DNA of 64,000 bases from JBOFOR01 sp051654865 (GCA_051654865.1 JBOFYV010000068.1:1-64000); one strand, 5' to 3'; counted from the first letter of the stretch, positions 15,500 through 25,001 are shown. Made by a program: numbers and translations. The notes: generated from the letters alone by a model not told the origin.

Positions 15500-16786
15500 A
15501 TGGAACAACTAATAACTATAATATTTTTCATTGTATTAGTATCTATTATAGTTGCAATTTTATCAATTAGATATACTGTAAGACTTAGAAAATATTTAGA
15601 AGAGTTTATTTATGTTTCTAAAAAAATTAGTAACAAAGAATTTCATACAAGACTAAATATTTCAGCAAAAGGTGAGCTTGGAGAACTAGCTAGAAATTTC
15701 AATGAAATGATTGAAATAATGGACAGTACAATTACAGAAGTAGAGTACAATCACCTTCAAATGAGGTCTATACTAAAAAGTATATCTCATGGTATTTTAG
15801 CAGTAGATATAGATGGAAATATTATGTTGATAAACGAAGAAGCTAAAAGGATATTAAAATGTGATAAAAATGCACATGTTGAAGGTAATAATATCAATCT
15901 AATGATAAAAGAAGAAAAAATTCTAAAAGAAATAGCGATGTTTAAAGGTTCAAAGAAAAGTAAAAAACTTGAAATAACTACTTTTGATGATATTGTATAT
16001 GAAATAAATCTAGATCCAATATACCTACAAGATATAAATAATGTAATAATAGGAGCTATTATAAATATAGAAGATATAACTGAAAAAGTAAAACTAGAAA
16101 ATATGAGAAGTGACTTTGTAGCAAATGTAAGTCATGAACTTAAAACACCTTTAACATCAATTAGTGGATTTGTTGAAACTCTAAAATTAAATGAAAATAT
16201 AGATGTTAATACTAGAAATAGATTCTTAGGTATAATAGAAAGTGAATCAGATAGACTAAAAAGGCTAATTGATGATATTTTACTATTATCATTTATAGAG
16301 AAAAAAGAGAATACCGTACAAGGTATGGTCAATGTATATGAAGTATTTATAGAAGTGTACGATATGACTAGCTACATGGCAAAATCTAAAAATATAAAAT
16401 TATTATATGAATTTAAAGACAAGAGTCTGGCTGTAGCTGGAAACAGAGACCATGTAAAACAAGTATTCTTAAATCTAGTGGATAATGCAATTAAATACAC
16501 TCCAGAAAATAGAGAAGTTCATGTTAGAGTATATTCTGAAAATGATAAAATACACATTAAAGTAAGTGATAATGGAGTAGGAATACCTCCTGAAGACATA
16601 GACCGTATATTTGAGAGGTTCTATAGAGTAGACAAGGCTAGAAGTAGGGATGTAGGTGGTACCGGCTTAGGTCTTGCTATAACAAAGCATATTGTTAAAT
16701 CTCTTGGTGGCAATATAAAAGTAAATAGTAAATTAGGTGAAGGCAGTGAATTTGCTGTAACTATACCTTTGAAAAATTTCCTTTAA
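15500..16786 (+). CDS. Membrane sensor histidine kinase (PhoR/WalK type, no large extracellular domain)
   Basis: Cognate kinase of the preceding regulator. One hydrophobic helix (residues ~5-24) leads directly into a HAMP-like linker (about 25-80), then a PAS-like domain (about 85-195), the HisKA domain with phosphoacceptor His212 (ANVSHELKTPLT) and a HATPase_c domain with N, G1 and G2 boxes (NLVDNAIKYTP, DNGVGIP, GTGLGLAI). PhoR and WalK usually have two helices and an extracellular sensor; both are missing, so sensing must be membrane-linked or cytosolic. The stop codon lies in the loop of its own terminator. Confidence 0.92.
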   Translation: MEQLITIIFFIVLVSIIVAILSIRYTVRLRKYLEEFIYVSKKISNKEFHTRLNISAKGELGELARNFNEMIEIMDSTITEVEYNHLQMRSILKSISHGILAVDIDGNIMLINEEAKRILKCDKNAHVEGNNINLMIKEEKILKEIAMFKGSKKSKKLEITTFDDIVYEINLDPIYLQDINNVIIGAIINIEDITEKVKLENMRSDFVANVSHELKTPLTSISGFVETLKLNENIDVNTRNRFLGIIESESDRLKRLIDDILLLSFIEKKENTVQGMVNVYEVFIEVYDMTSYMAKSKNIKLLYEFKDKSLAVAGNRDHVKQVFLNLVDNAIKYTPENREVHVRVYSENDKIHIKVSDNGVGIPPEDIDRIFERFYRVDKARSRDVGGTGLGLAITKHIVKSLGGNIKVNSKLGEGSEFAVTIPLKNFL

Positions 16787-16806
16787 TAAAGGAAATTTTT
16801 TTTTGT
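16772..16806 (+). terminator. Terminator overlapping the kinase stop codon
   Basis: AAATTTCCTTT and AAAGGAAATTT form the stem; the TAA stop at 16784-16786 lies at the loop. A run of T residues follows. Confidence 0.85.
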
Positions 16807-16878
16807 TTTTGCACAAACTAAAAATAGTGAAATTTTGTAACGATTAATTAGTTCTGTAGAACAAAAGGAGTTGAAACA

Positions 16879-17805
16879 ATGAAAGAAAGTCTATTAAGCG
16901 AGGAGTTATTTAGACGAGCATTTATAGTTGCGATGCTAGTTGGAATAATATGTAGAGGGCTTGTTTTAAGAGTCACAGATAAACAATATCCATCTAGACC
17001 TCAGGATTATCTAGAACAAATAATTATATCAGGATTGTCAGCATCATTAGGTGCAATAGCATTACCTGCACTTATGGACAAAGAATTTTCTGCATTAACA
17101 TTCTTTGCAGTAGCAATACAGCAGTTTCAAGGGTTAGCAAAACAAGAAAGGATAACTATTGAAAATATAGATAAGGGAGAACTTGTGCCAAAAGGTTCGG
17201 CATATGTAGAAGAAATATCATCAACATATGAAGCTAGAAGTTATATAAGTTTATTTTCTGCTTTAGCAGCCTCCGTAACTTACATAATAATATCAAAACG
17301 ATACAATCTAGGATTTTTTATGTGCTCAATAGCAGCAATTATAGCAGGAGCAATAATTGGATTTTTATTTAGAAGATATTTAAGACGAGATAGTATAGGA
17401 GATATAGCAGATGTAGTTCCTGCCACTATTAATTTTGAAGGGGCGGCCTTAAAAGTTAATGGGGTGTATATATCAAATATAGGTTTAGAGGATACTAGAA
17501 ATAGATATCTAAAAGATGGATTAGCAGTGCAAATAATACCTAGAGATTTAGGTAAATTTGGAGTTGTAAACGATTTAGGTCAAAGAGATGCTATTCTCCA
17601 TAATATATATATTCATTTGGGGATAGACAAAGATGTAGATGAAAAAGATATATTAGCTATATCTAGAACTGACTTAGAAAGTCAAAGTGTAGTTATGCCT
17701 TTTATACCTATACTAAAAGATATGGATGAGATGATAAGGGTAATAAAAAGCACTCCAGTTATTGAAACTTCAAAAGGAAAACAAAGTGCGTACAAAATAA
17801 AATAG
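16879..17805 (+). CDS. YIEGIA-family membrane protein, paralogue 1
   Basis: The YIEGIA family is conserved in spore-forming Firmicutes; its members are polytopic and sporulation-associated, with no enzymatic role known to me. This 308-aa protein has helices near residues 13-30, 50-70, 120-140 and 145-165. The hallmark segment appears as SAYVEEISSTYEARSYISL. The C-terminal ~140 residues are soluble, with RRDSIGDIADVVPATI at the boundary. SD AAAGGAG precedes ATG. It is followed 21 bp later by its paralogue and then by the small capping-type protein. Confidence 0.8.
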   Translation: MKESLLSEELFRRAFIVAMLVGIICRGLVLRVTDKQYPSRPQDYLEQIIISGLSASLGAIALPALMDKEFSALTFFAVAIQQFQGLAKQERITIENIDKGELVPKGSAYVEEISSTYEARSYISLFSALAASVTYIIISKRYNLGFFMCSIAAIIAGAIIGFLFRRYLRRDSIGDIADVVPATINFEGAALKVNGVYISNIGLEDTRNRYLKDGLAVQIIPRDLGKFGVVNDLGQRDAILHNIYIHLGIDKDVDEKDILAISRTDLESQSVVMPFIPILKDMDEMIRVIKSTPVIETSKGKQSAYKIK

Positions 17806-17826
17806 AATAAATAAAGAGGTGATAAA

Positions 17827-18768
17827 ATGGACAAAATGGATAGTATTTTTTTTGCGGGACTTGCTATTGGTATTATATCTAGGTTAATAATGTTAAACTT
17901 AGACCAAAAACAATATCCAACACAACCAAACGTACTACTTACTCAAATTGTACTAGCATTTGTAGCATCGGCATTAGGAGCTTTACTTGTTCCAGCTCTA
18001 ATAGAGCGTTCTTATACATCTATAACGTTTTTATCATTAGCAGCAGAACAATTCAGACAAGTTAGAGAAAATAGAAGAGATACATTACAAAACCTAGAAG
18101 ATATCCAGCTTGTACAAAGGGGAGATGCTTTTATAGAAGAAATAGCAAGAACTTATGAAATAAGAAATTATATGTGTATACTAACATCTTTTTTTACGGT
18201 TGGTTTGTATTATATTATAGTATCTGAATTTAACTTAAGCTCAAATGTAACATTAATCATAAGTTCAGCATGTGGGATTATATTAGCATTACTACTTAGA
18301 AAAATGTTGACAAGACAGTCTATAGGAGAGATAGCAGATGTAGTTCCTGTTGAGATATCATTTGTAGATGAGTTTATAATGCAGGTAGGAGAACTAAAAG
18401 GAATTACAAATATGGGATCAGAATCTGATAGAAATAGATATCTTTCAAAAGGATTGGGTATAGAAATAATACCTAAGGATAAAAATTATATTAATGCAGG
18501 AATATTACTTGATCCAGGACAAAGACAAGCTATATTATTTAATATTTACTCTAGAATTGGATTATATAGAGAAGAAAATGAACCTGCATTTTATCCATTA
18601 CCAAGGCGAAACCCTAAAAAAGAAAGCTTGGTAATTGCATATATACCAATGGAAAAAGATATAGATAAGCTTATAGAGGCAGTAAAATCTTGCCCAATAC
18701 TATCAAGCTCAAGAGGCAAAAATTTAGGACTTAAAAATTATTCAATAGGTAAGAAAGGAAGTGCATAA
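17827..18768 (+). CDS. YIEGIA-family membrane protein, paralogue 2
   Basis: Paralogue of the preceding gene, 313 aa. It has the same arrangement: four membrane helices, the hallmark as DAFIEEIARTYEIRNYM, the RQSIGEIADVVPVEI boundary segment and a soluble C-terminus with DPGQRQAILFNIYSRIGL. Conserved positions shared with paralogue 1 include DRNRYL/DTRNRYL and GQR(Q/D)AIL. The two may assemble into one complex; this is inference from pairing and spacing. The small partner gene starts 2 bp after its stop. Confidence 0.8.
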   Translation: MDKMDSIFFAGLAIGIISRLIMLNLDQKQYPTQPNVLLTQIVLAFVASALGALLVPALIERSYTSITFLSLAAEQFRQVRENRRDTLQNLEDIQLVQRGDAFIEEIARTYEIRNYMCILTSFFTVGLYYIIVSEFNLSSNVTLIISSACGIILALLLRKMLTRQSIGEIADVVPVEISFVDEFIMQVGELKGITNMGSESDRNRYLSKGLGIEIIPKDKNYINAGILLDPGQRQAILFNIYSRIGLYREENEPAFYPLPRRNPKKESLVIAYIPMEKDIDKLIEAVKSCPILSSSRGKNLGLKNYSIGKKGSA

Positions 18769-18770
18769 AA

Positions 18771-18971
18771 ATGGGAATGAATGTTGGTATAACAGAATAC
18801 TCTTTAGCAGTGTTAACGACAGATAAAAATATGCAAATAGGTGGAGGGTGTCCTATATTTTATGCTGATGATAATAAAGAATTACAAAAAAAGGCTATGT
18901 TAATGGCTAAATGCGTTGGTGGAATGGTGCACGCACTAAGCGATAACACATTAATTATAGTTAAGCATTAA
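18771..18971 (+). CDS. Small protein of the 'capping complex subunit for YIEGIA' type
   Basis: A 66-aa soluble protein (ITEYSLAVLTTDKNMQIGGG...PIFYADDNKELQKKA) immediately after the YIEGIA pair. Proteins of this size and position carry the database name capping complex subunit for YIEGIA; I recognise it mainly by context and the GGGCPIFYAD-like segment. Its SD (AGGAAGTG) lies inside the preceding gene, so translation is probably coupled. It is closed by a palindromic terminator. Confidence 0.7.
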   Translation: MGMNVGITEYSLAVLTTDKNMQIGGGCPIFYADDNKELQKKAMLMAKCVGGMVHALSDNTLIIVKH

Positions 18972-18994
18972 AAGGTACCTATGGGTACCTTTTG
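18970..18994 (+). terminator. Terminator after the YIEGIA operon
   Basis: AAAAGGTACC and GGTACCTTTT form a 10-bp perfect stem with loop TATG; the T-run is short. Confidence 0.75.
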
Positions 18995-19008
18995 AATTAT
19001 GCAGAATA

Positions 19009-19038
19009 TTGACTGATTTTATCAAAATATGATATTAT
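19009..19038 (+). promoter_or_regulatory. Promoter candidate for the DUF512-der-plsY-gpsA operon
   Basis: TTGACT at 19009-19014 and TATTAT at 19033-19038 are separated by 18 bp. The DUF512 gene starts 38 bp downstream. Confidence 0.55.
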
Positions 19039-19075
19039 AATGAGATGTATTTACTTAAAGAAAAGTGGTGACAAT

Positions 19076-20404
19076 ATGGAAGTAAATGTAAAGAACGTAA
19101 ACAATATAATAAGTAAAGTATACAAAGGAAGTATAGCAGAAGAAATTGGTATAGAAATAGGAGATTTACTTATATCTATAAATGACCAACCTATACATGA
19201 TATAATAGAGTACAGGTTTTTATTAAGTGATGAATACTTAGAGGTAGAAATCAAAAAAATAAATGGTCAAGTATACATATATGAAATAGAAAAAGACTAT
19301 GATGAAGATTTAGGAATAGAATTTACAAATCCTATAATAGACCAAGCTAAAAGCTGTAGAAATAAATGTGTATTTTGTTTTATAGATCAATTACCAAAAG
19401 GAATGAGAGAAACTCTATATTTTAAAGATGATGACTCGAGATTATCATTTTTACAAGGTAATTTTGTAACTTTAACAAATATGAGCGAAGAAGATATAAA
19501 CAATATAATAAAATATAGAATAAGCCCTATAAATATATCTGTTCATACTACTAATCCAGAGCTTAGACAAACTATGATAAAAAATAAGTTTGCAGGAAAA
19601 CTTTATAGTATAATGGAGAGATTAGCTGATGCTCAGATCCAAATGAATTGTCAAATAGTATTATGCCCAGGATACAATGACAAAGAAGAATTAACTAGAA
19701 CTATTTCAGATTTAGAAAAATTATATCCATATGTAAATAGTGCGGCAATAGTTCCAGTTGGAATAACAAAACACAGAAGTCATTTGCCTAATTTAGATAT
19801 TTTCAATGAAAAAACAGCAAATGAAACTATAGACCAAATACATGAACTTCAAAAGATGTATTTAGAAAAAATAGGTACTAGATTTGCCTTTTTATCAGAT
19901 GAATTTTATATAATTGCTAATAGAAAACTATTAGAATACGATGAGTATGAAGGATTTATACAATTTGAAAATGGTGTAGGTATGATAAGTAAACTAGAAA
20001 GAGAGATAAAGGATTACTTAGAAACTTTACCAAAAGAAAAATTAAATAAATCAAAAAAATTATCTATAGCAACAGGACATTCAGCATATGAATTTATAAA
20101 AGAAATTGCAAATTATATAATGAGTAAATGTGAAAACGTAGATATAAATGTTTATAAAATAGTAAACAACTTTTTTGGAGAAACAATAACTGTATCTGGA
20201 TTAATAACAGCAACAGATATTATAGATCAATTAAAAGACAAAGATTTAGGAGAAGCTTTATACATACCAAAAAGTATGCTTAAGGCGGATGAAGATATAT
20301 TCTTAGATAACATAACATTAGAAGAACTAAAACAAACTATGAATATTGATGTGGTTCCTTGTTTAAATGAAGGACATGATTTCGTAGAAAAAGTTTTAAA
20401 ATAA
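19076..20404 (+). CDS. DUF512 protein with N-terminal PDZ and radical-SAM-like Cys motif
   Basis: A conserved clostridial protein (443 aa from this start). The N-terminal ~60 residues resemble a PDZ domain (GSIAEEIGIEIGDLLISIND). The segment SCRNKCVFCFIDQLPKGMR carries a Cys-x3-Cys-x2-Cys cluster of the kind that ligates a 4Fe-4S centre in radical SAM enzymes, and DDDSRLSFLQGNFVTLTN follows; the C-terminal half is DUF512. Reaction unknown. ATG at 19076 is preferred (SD GTGGTG 5 nt upstream); an in-frame ATG at 19040 lies on the promoter's -10 side. der follows by 15 bp, a common pairing in clostridia. Confidence 0.85.
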   Translation: MEVNVKNVNNIISKVYKGSIAEEIGIEIGDLLISINDQPIHDIIEYRFLLSDEYLEVEIKKINGQVYIYEIEKDYDEDLGIEFTNPIIDQAKSCRNKCVFCFIDQLPKGMRETLYFKDDDSRLSFLQGNFVTLTNMSEEDINNIIKYRISPINISVHTTNPELRQTMIKNKFAGKLYSIMERLADAQIQMNCQIVLCPGYNDKEELTRTISDLEKLYPYVNSAAIVPVGITKHRSHLPNLDIFNEKTANETIDQIHELQKMYLEKIGTRFAFLSDEFYIIANRKLLEYDEYEGFIQFENGVGMISKLEREIKDYLETLPKEKLNKSKKLSIATGHSAYEFIKEIANYIMSKCENVDINVYKIVNNFFGETITVSGLITATDIIDQLKDKDLGEALYIPKSMLKADEDIFLDNITLEELKQTMNIDVVPCLNEGHDFVEKVLK

Positions 20405-20419
20405 GAAAAGGAGAACATT

Positions 20420-21745
20420 ATGAGCGATAATAGACCGATTGTTGCAGTAGTTGGAAGACCTAATGTTGGAAAATCAACATTATTCAATAAACTAGCAGGA
20501 AAAAGAATCTCAATAGTAGAAGATACTCCAGGAGTAACTAGAGACAGAATATTTACAGAGGTAGAATGGTTAAATCACTATTTTACATTAATAGACACAG
20601 GTGGTATAGAACCAGATAATGGAGATATAATATTATCAAAAATGAGAAACCAAGCAATGCTTGCTATGGATATGGCTCACGTTATACTATTTGTAGTTGA
20701 TGGAAAAGCAGGACTTACAGCTGCTGATAAAGAAGTAGGACAATTACTTAGAAAAACTAAAAAACCAGTAATATTAGTAGTTAATAAGATTGACAGTCAA
20801 AGTCAATTTGAAAACACTTATGACTTCTATGAACTAGGACTTGGAGTTCCATTTGGAATATCGAGTGCTAATAGTATGGGGCTTGGAGACTTATTAGATG
20901 AAGTTGTTGAGAATTTCCCAGAAGGATTAAACACAGAGTATGACGAAGATATCATAAGAGTAGCTATAACTGGTAAACCTAATGCAGGTAAAAGTTCAAT
21001 ACTTAATAACATATTAGGTGAAGAAAGAGTTATAGTAAGTCCGATAGCAGGAACGACTAGAGATGCAGTAGATACTTACTTAGAAAAGAATGGTCAAAAA
21101 TTCCTTCTAATAGATACAGCAGGACTTAGAAGAAAAAGCAAGATATATGAAACAGTTGAAAAATACAGTGTAATAAGATCTATGGCTGCAGTAGACAGAG
21201 CAGATGTAGTATTAATAGTAATAGATGCAGCTGAAGGTTTTACAGAGCAGGATACTAAAGTAGCGGGTATAGCTCATGATGAAGGTAAGGCTTGTATATT
21301 TGTAATAAACAAGTGGGACTTAATAGAAAAAGATAACCACACTTTAAATAATTACACAAAAGAAGTTAAAGAAAAGTTCCCGTTCATGATGTATGCACCA
21401 GTAGTGTTTGTATCTGCTAAGACTAATCAAAGAATGGGTAAAATATTAGAAACTGTAGAATATGTTGCAAGTGAACATGCTAAGAGAGTATCTACTTCAG
21501 CATTAAATGATGTAATAGGTGAAGCAGTAATGTTAAATCAACCACCTTCAGATAAAGGTAAGAGACTTAAGATTTACTACGGATCTCAAACTGGAGTTAA
21601 ACCACCTAAGTTTACATTATTTATAAATGATAAGGATTTAACTCACTTCTCATACCAAAGATATATAGAAAATAAAATTAGAGAAAACTTTGGGTTTGAA
21701 GGTACTCCTGTACAATTTGAGTACAGAGAAAAAAATAGAAAATAA
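20420..21745 (+). CDS. der: Der (EngA), double-domain ribosome assembly GTPase
   Basis: Der helps assemble the 50S subunit. It has two consecutive GTPase domains: G1 motifs GRPNVGKST (about residue 11) and GKPNAGKSS (about 183), with DTPGVTRD/DTGG and AGTTRD/DTAG switch regions and NKID/NKWD specificity motifs, then the KH-like C-terminal domain ending in EGTPVQFEYR. Length 441 aa is normal. SD AAAAGGAG precedes ATG. The der-plsY-gpsA-spoIVA order is widespread in clostridia. Confidence 0.98.
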   Translation: MSDNRPIVAVVGRPNVGKSTLFNKLAGKRISIVEDTPGVTRDRIFTEVEWLNHYFTLIDTGGIEPDNGDIILSKMRNQAMLAMDMAHVILFVVDGKAGLTAADKEVGQLLRKTKKPVILVVNKIDSQSQFENTYDFYELGLGVPFGISSANSMGLGDLLDEVVENFPEGLNTEYDEDIIRVAITGKPNAGKSSILNNILGEERVIVSPIAGTTRDAVDTYLEKNGQKFLLIDTAGLRRKSKIYETVEKYSVIRSMAAVDRADVVLIVIDAAEGFTEQDTKVAGIAHDEGKACIFVINKWDLIEKDNHTLNNYTKEVKEKFPFMMYAPVVFVSAKTNQRMGKILETVEYVASEHAKRVSTSALNDVIGEAVMLNQPPSDKGKRLKIYYGSQTGVKPPKFTLFINDKDLTHFSYQRYIENKIRENFGFEGTPVQFEYREKNRK

Positions 21746-21766
21746 TTTATACCTAAGGGGGGCAAT

Positions 21767-22372
21767 ATGTTTGGATATATAATTATTATATTAATAGCGT
21801 ATCTTTTAGGAAATATATCTACGTCTTATTTAGTTGCCAAAAGACTATCAGGACAAGATATAAGAACTCAAGGGTCTGGGAATGCAGGTTCTACAAATGT
21901 AATGAGAAATTATGGTAAAAAAGCAGGTGCAATGACTTTCGTAGGAGACTTGCTAAAAGGTATGATAGCTGTATTTATAGGGCAATTTATAGCTAGAATA
22001 ATGGGACTGGATGTGATTATAGCTGGATACTGGGCTGTAGTAGGTGTAGTATGTGGTCATAACTGGCCTGCATTCTTAGGCTTTAGAGGCGGTAAAGGTG
22101 TAGCTACTTCACTTGGTTCTATGATAGCAATAAATCCTGTCATAGCTCTATCATGCTTTGGATTTTTCTTAATTATAGTGGCGGTAACAAAATATGTATC
22201 ACTAGGTTCTGTACTTAGTATAGCTATGTCTCCGGTAATAATGGCTGTGAATGGAAATAAAGAAGGATTTTTAGTTGCTTTATTTTTAGCTATATCAGTT
22301 GCATATACACACAGAGCTAATATTAAGAGGTTATTAAATGGGACTGAAAGTAAAATAGGTCAAAAAAAATAA
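21767..22372 (+). CDS. plsY: PlsY, acyl-phosphate:glycerol-3-phosphate acyltransferase
   Basis: PlsY makes lysophosphatidic acid, the first step of phospholipid synthesis, at the membrane. The 201-aa protein has about five helices and the three conserved loops: GSGNAGSTNVMRNYG, VVCGHNWPAFLGFRGGKGVATSLG and THRANIKRLLNG near the C-terminus. SD AAGGGGGG precedes ATG. gpsA, which makes its glycerol-3-phosphate substrate, comes next. Confidence 0.96.
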   Translation: MFGYIIIILIAYLLGNISTSYLVAKRLSGQDIRTQGSGNAGSTNVMRNYGKKAGAMTFVGDLLKGMIAVFIGQFIARIMGLDVIIAGYWAVVGVVCGHNWPAFLGFRGGKGVATSLGSMIAINPVIALSCFGFFLIIVAVTKYVSLGSVLSIAMSPVIMAVNGNKEGFLVALFLAISVAYTHRANIKRLLNGTESKIGQKK

Positions 22373-22399
22373 TTTGAGTATAGTTAGGTGGTGCTAAGT

Positions 22400-23422
22400 A
22401 TGGGAAAAATTTGTGTACTTGGAGCAGGAAGCTGGGGAAGTGCATTAGCTTTAGTTTTAGCTAAAAAAGGATACGAAGTAAGTATTTGGACGTTAAACGA
22501 GGAGCAAGCAGAGAAAATAAATAAAACTAAGGAAAATATAGATTATCTTCCAGGAATATTATTTCCAAACAATATAAAAGTAACTACGGATTTACAAGAA
22601 TCAGTGTCTGATAGTGAATTAATAGTATTAGCAGTACCATCTCAAGCTATAAGAAGTGTATCTAAGCAAATAAAACCATTTGTAAAGGATAACCAAATAC
22701 TTGTAGATGTAGCTAAAGGATTAGAAAAAGGTAGCGGACTTAGATTATCAGAAGTTTGTAAAGAGGAGCTACCAAATAACCCATATGTAACGTTATCAGG
22801 ACCTTCTCACGCAGAGGAAGTTGCAAAAGATATACCGACTACAGTAGTAGTAGCTTCAGAAGATTTAGATGTGGCTCAGACTGTACAGGATATATTTATG
22901 AGCCCTAAGTTTAGAGTATATACTAACCCTGATATAGTTGGGGTAGAGCTTGGTGGAGCCTTAAAGAACATAATTGCTTTTGGAGCAGGTGTATGTGATG
23001 GATTAGGATTAGGTGATAATGCAAAAGCTGCACTTATGACTAGAGGTATAAGAGAAATAGGTAGACTTGGAGTTGCTATGGGAGCTGACATTTCTACGTT
23101 TTCAGGGCTTTCAGGTATAGGTGATTTAATAGTTACTTGTACTAGTATGCACAGTAGAAACAGAAGAGCTGGTATACTTATAGGTCAAGGAAAAAGTTTA
23201 GAAGAAACATTAAAAGAAGTAAAAATGGTAGTGGAAGGTATAACAGCAACAGAAGTAGCTTATGAAGAAGCTAAAAAACTTAATGTTGATATGCCTATAA
23301 CTAGTGCAATATACTCAGTACTTCATGGTGGAGCTAATGCACATGAGGTAGTAATAGAATTAATGATGAGAAATAAAACTCATGAAATGGAAGAAGTTGT
23401 TAATGATAAGCTAGGATTTTAA
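22400..23422 (+). CDS. gpsA: GpsA, NAD(P)-dependent glycerol-3-phosphate dehydrogenase
   Basis: GpsA reduces dihydroxyacetone phosphate to sn-glycerol-3-phosphate for lipid synthesis. The dinucleotide-binding motif GAGSWGSALALVLA opens the protein. The substrate/catalytic domain has VGVELGGALKNIIAFGAGVCDGLGLGDNAKAAL with the catalytic Lys in ALKN. The ATG at 22400 is preferred because SD GGTGGTG lies 6 nt upstream; two GTG codons at 22388 and 22391 fall within that SD. The 3' end, including the stop codon, forms the terminator stem. Confidence 0.97.
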   Translation: MGKICVLGAGSWGSALALVLAKKGYEVSIWTLNEEQAEKINKTKENIDYLPGILFPNNIKVTTDLQESVSDSELIVLAVPSQAIRSVSKQIKPFVKDNQILVDVAKGLEKGSGLRLSEVCKEELPNNPYVTLSGPSHAEEVAKDIPTTVVVASEDLDVAQTVQDIFMSPKFRVYTNPDIVGVELGGALKNIIAFGAGVCDGLGLGDNAKAALMTRGIREIGRLGVAMGADISTFSGLSGIGDLIVTCTSMHSRNRRAGILIGQGKSLEETLKEVKMVVEGITATEVAYEEAKKLNVDMPITSAIYSVLHGGANAHEVVIELMMRNKTHEMEEVVNDKLGF

Positions 23423-23444
23423 TCCTAGCTTATTTTTTTTTTTG
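23408..23444 (+). terminator. Terminator overlapping the gpsA stop codon
   Basis: AAGCTAGGATT and AATCCTAGCTT form the stem, with the TAA stop (23420-23422) at the loop. A long T-run follows. Confidence 0.9.
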
Positions 23445-23473
23445 TAATAATAGTCCACACAAGCAAATATAAT
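23445..23473 (+). promoter_or_regulatory. Candidate sigma-E promoter of spoIVA
   Basis: TAATAAT (23445-23451) matches the sigma-E -35 KMATATT at 6 of 7 and AATATAAT (23466-23473) matches the -10 CATACAMT at 6 of 8, with a 14-bp spacer. spoIVA is a classical sigma-E gene. AT-rich context lowers confidence. Confidence 0.4.
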
Positions 23474-23506
23474 TTATTAAGAAATTATATGCAGGAGGGG
23501 AATTTG

Positions 23507-24979
23507 ATGAACAACATATACGAGGACATAGCAAAAAGAACGCAAGGTGATATATATATTGGTGTAGTTGGGCCAGTAAGAACAGGAAAGTCTACGTTCA
23601 TAAGAAAATTTATGGAGAGGCTAGTATTACCAAATATAGAAAATGAATTTAAGAAAGAAAGAACACAAGATGAAATACCTCAAAGTGGCTCAGGTAAAAC
23701 AATAATGACTGTAGAGCCTAAATTTGTGCCAGCAGACGGAGTAGAAATAAAGATAAAGGATACTGTGTCTCTAAAAGTAAGAATGGTGGATTGTGTAGGG
23801 TACATAGTAGATGGTGCTTTAGGGCATGAAGAAGATGGAAAACAAAGATTAGTATCAACTCCTTGGTCACAAGAAGCTATGACATTTGAAAAAGCAGCAG
23901 AGATAGGAACTAAAAAAGTAATAAGAGACCACTCTACAATAGGTATAGTAATATTAACAGATGGTTCAGTTACAGGAATAGATAGAAGAAATTATTTATC
24001 AGCTGAAGAAAGAGTAATAAATGAGTTAAAGGCTTTAAACAAGCCATTTGCAGTAGTATTAAATACTTTAGATCCAGATAGCCAAGAAACTGACTTACTT
24101 AGAGCTGAATTAGAAGAAAAGTATGATGTACCAGTAGTACCAGTAAATGTAGTGGCTATGGATGAAGATGATATAGAAAATGTTATGGAAACAGTACTTT
24201 ATGATTTTCCATTAAATGAAATAAGAATAAATTTACCAAAATGGATAGAAGGATTAGAAAATAACCATTGGATTAAAAATAACATAATATTTACATTAAA
24301 ACAAAGCCTAGCTGATATAGGTAAGATAAGAGATGTAAATGGTATAGTAGAAGGATTCTCAGGTTTAGAGTTTTTAGAAGGTACAGAAGTAGATAATGTT
24401 GAGCTTGGAGAAGGTATAATAAACTTAGATTTAACAGCTAAGCAAGATTTATTCTACAACATTTTAGAAGAGAAGAGTGGATTTAAAATAGATGGAGAAC
24501 ATCAATTATTAAGTCTAGTAACTAAATTATCTAGAGTAAAAACTGAGTACGATAAAGTAGAATCTGCTTTAATCGATGCTAAAACTAAAGGATATGGAGT
24601 AGTTGCACCATCTTTAGATGAACTTAGCTTAGAGGAGCCAGAAATAATCAAGCAAGGAAAACAATATGGAATAAAATTAAAAGCAAATGCACCATCTCTT
24701 CATATAATAAAAGCAGATATATCAACAGAGGTTTCTCCTATAGTTGGAAACCAAAGTCAGGGAGAAGAAATGATAAAATACTTACTAGATGAATTTGAGC
24801 AAAACCCAAGTGAATTATGGGCATCTAATATGTTTGGTAAATCTTTACATGACTTAGTTAAAGAACAATTACAAAGTAAACTATATACTATGCCAGAAGA
24901 AATAAGAGTAAAAATACAAAAAACATTACAAAGAATAATAAATGAAGGTAGTATGAATATAATCACTATCTTGTTATAA
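23507..24979 (+). CDS. spoIVA: SpoIVA, spore coat morphogenetic ATPase
   Basis: SpoIVA polymerises with ATP into the basement layer of the spore coat on the outer forespore membrane. The N-terminal GTPase-like fold has Walker A GPVRTGKST (near residue 22) and the family-specific SGSGKTIMTVEPKFVP segment. The remaining length is the SpoIVA middle and C-terminal regions, ending MNIITILL. ATG at 23507 is preferred (SD AGGAGGGG, 6 nt spacing); the in-frame ATG at 23489 lies upstream of the SD. Length 490 aa is typical. Transcription is expected in the mother cell. Confidence 0.97.
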   Translation: MNNIYEDIAKRTQGDIYIGVVGPVRTGKSTFIRKFMERLVLPNIENEFKKERTQDEIPQSGSGKTIMTVEPKFVPADGVEIKIKDTVSLKVRMVDCVGYIVDGALGHEEDGKQRLVSTPWSQEAMTFEKAAEIGTKKVIRDHSTIGIVILTDGSVTGIDRRNYLSAEERVINELKALNKPFAVVLNTLDPDSQETDLLRAELEEKYDVPVVPVNVVAMDEDDIENVMETVLYDFPLNEIRINLPKWIEGLENNHWIKNNIIFTLKQSLADIGKIRDVNGIVEGFSGLEFLEGTEVDNVELGEGIINLDLTAKQDLFYNILEEKSGFKIDGEHQLLSLVTKLSRVKTEYDKVESALIDAKTKGYGVVAPSLDELSLEEPEIIKQGKQYGIKLKANAPSLHIIKADISTEVSPIVGNQSQGEEMIKYLLDEFEQNPSELWASNMFGKSLHDLVKEQLQSKLYTMPEEIRVKIQKTLQRIINEGSMNIITILL

Positions 24980-25001
24980 AAAATATTATAGTTATAAAAA
25001 G

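Noticed and set aside
16879..18768. Duplicate YIEGIA genes as a possible assembly artefact
   Set aside because: The two sequences are clearly diverged at DNA and protein level, so they are real paralogues.
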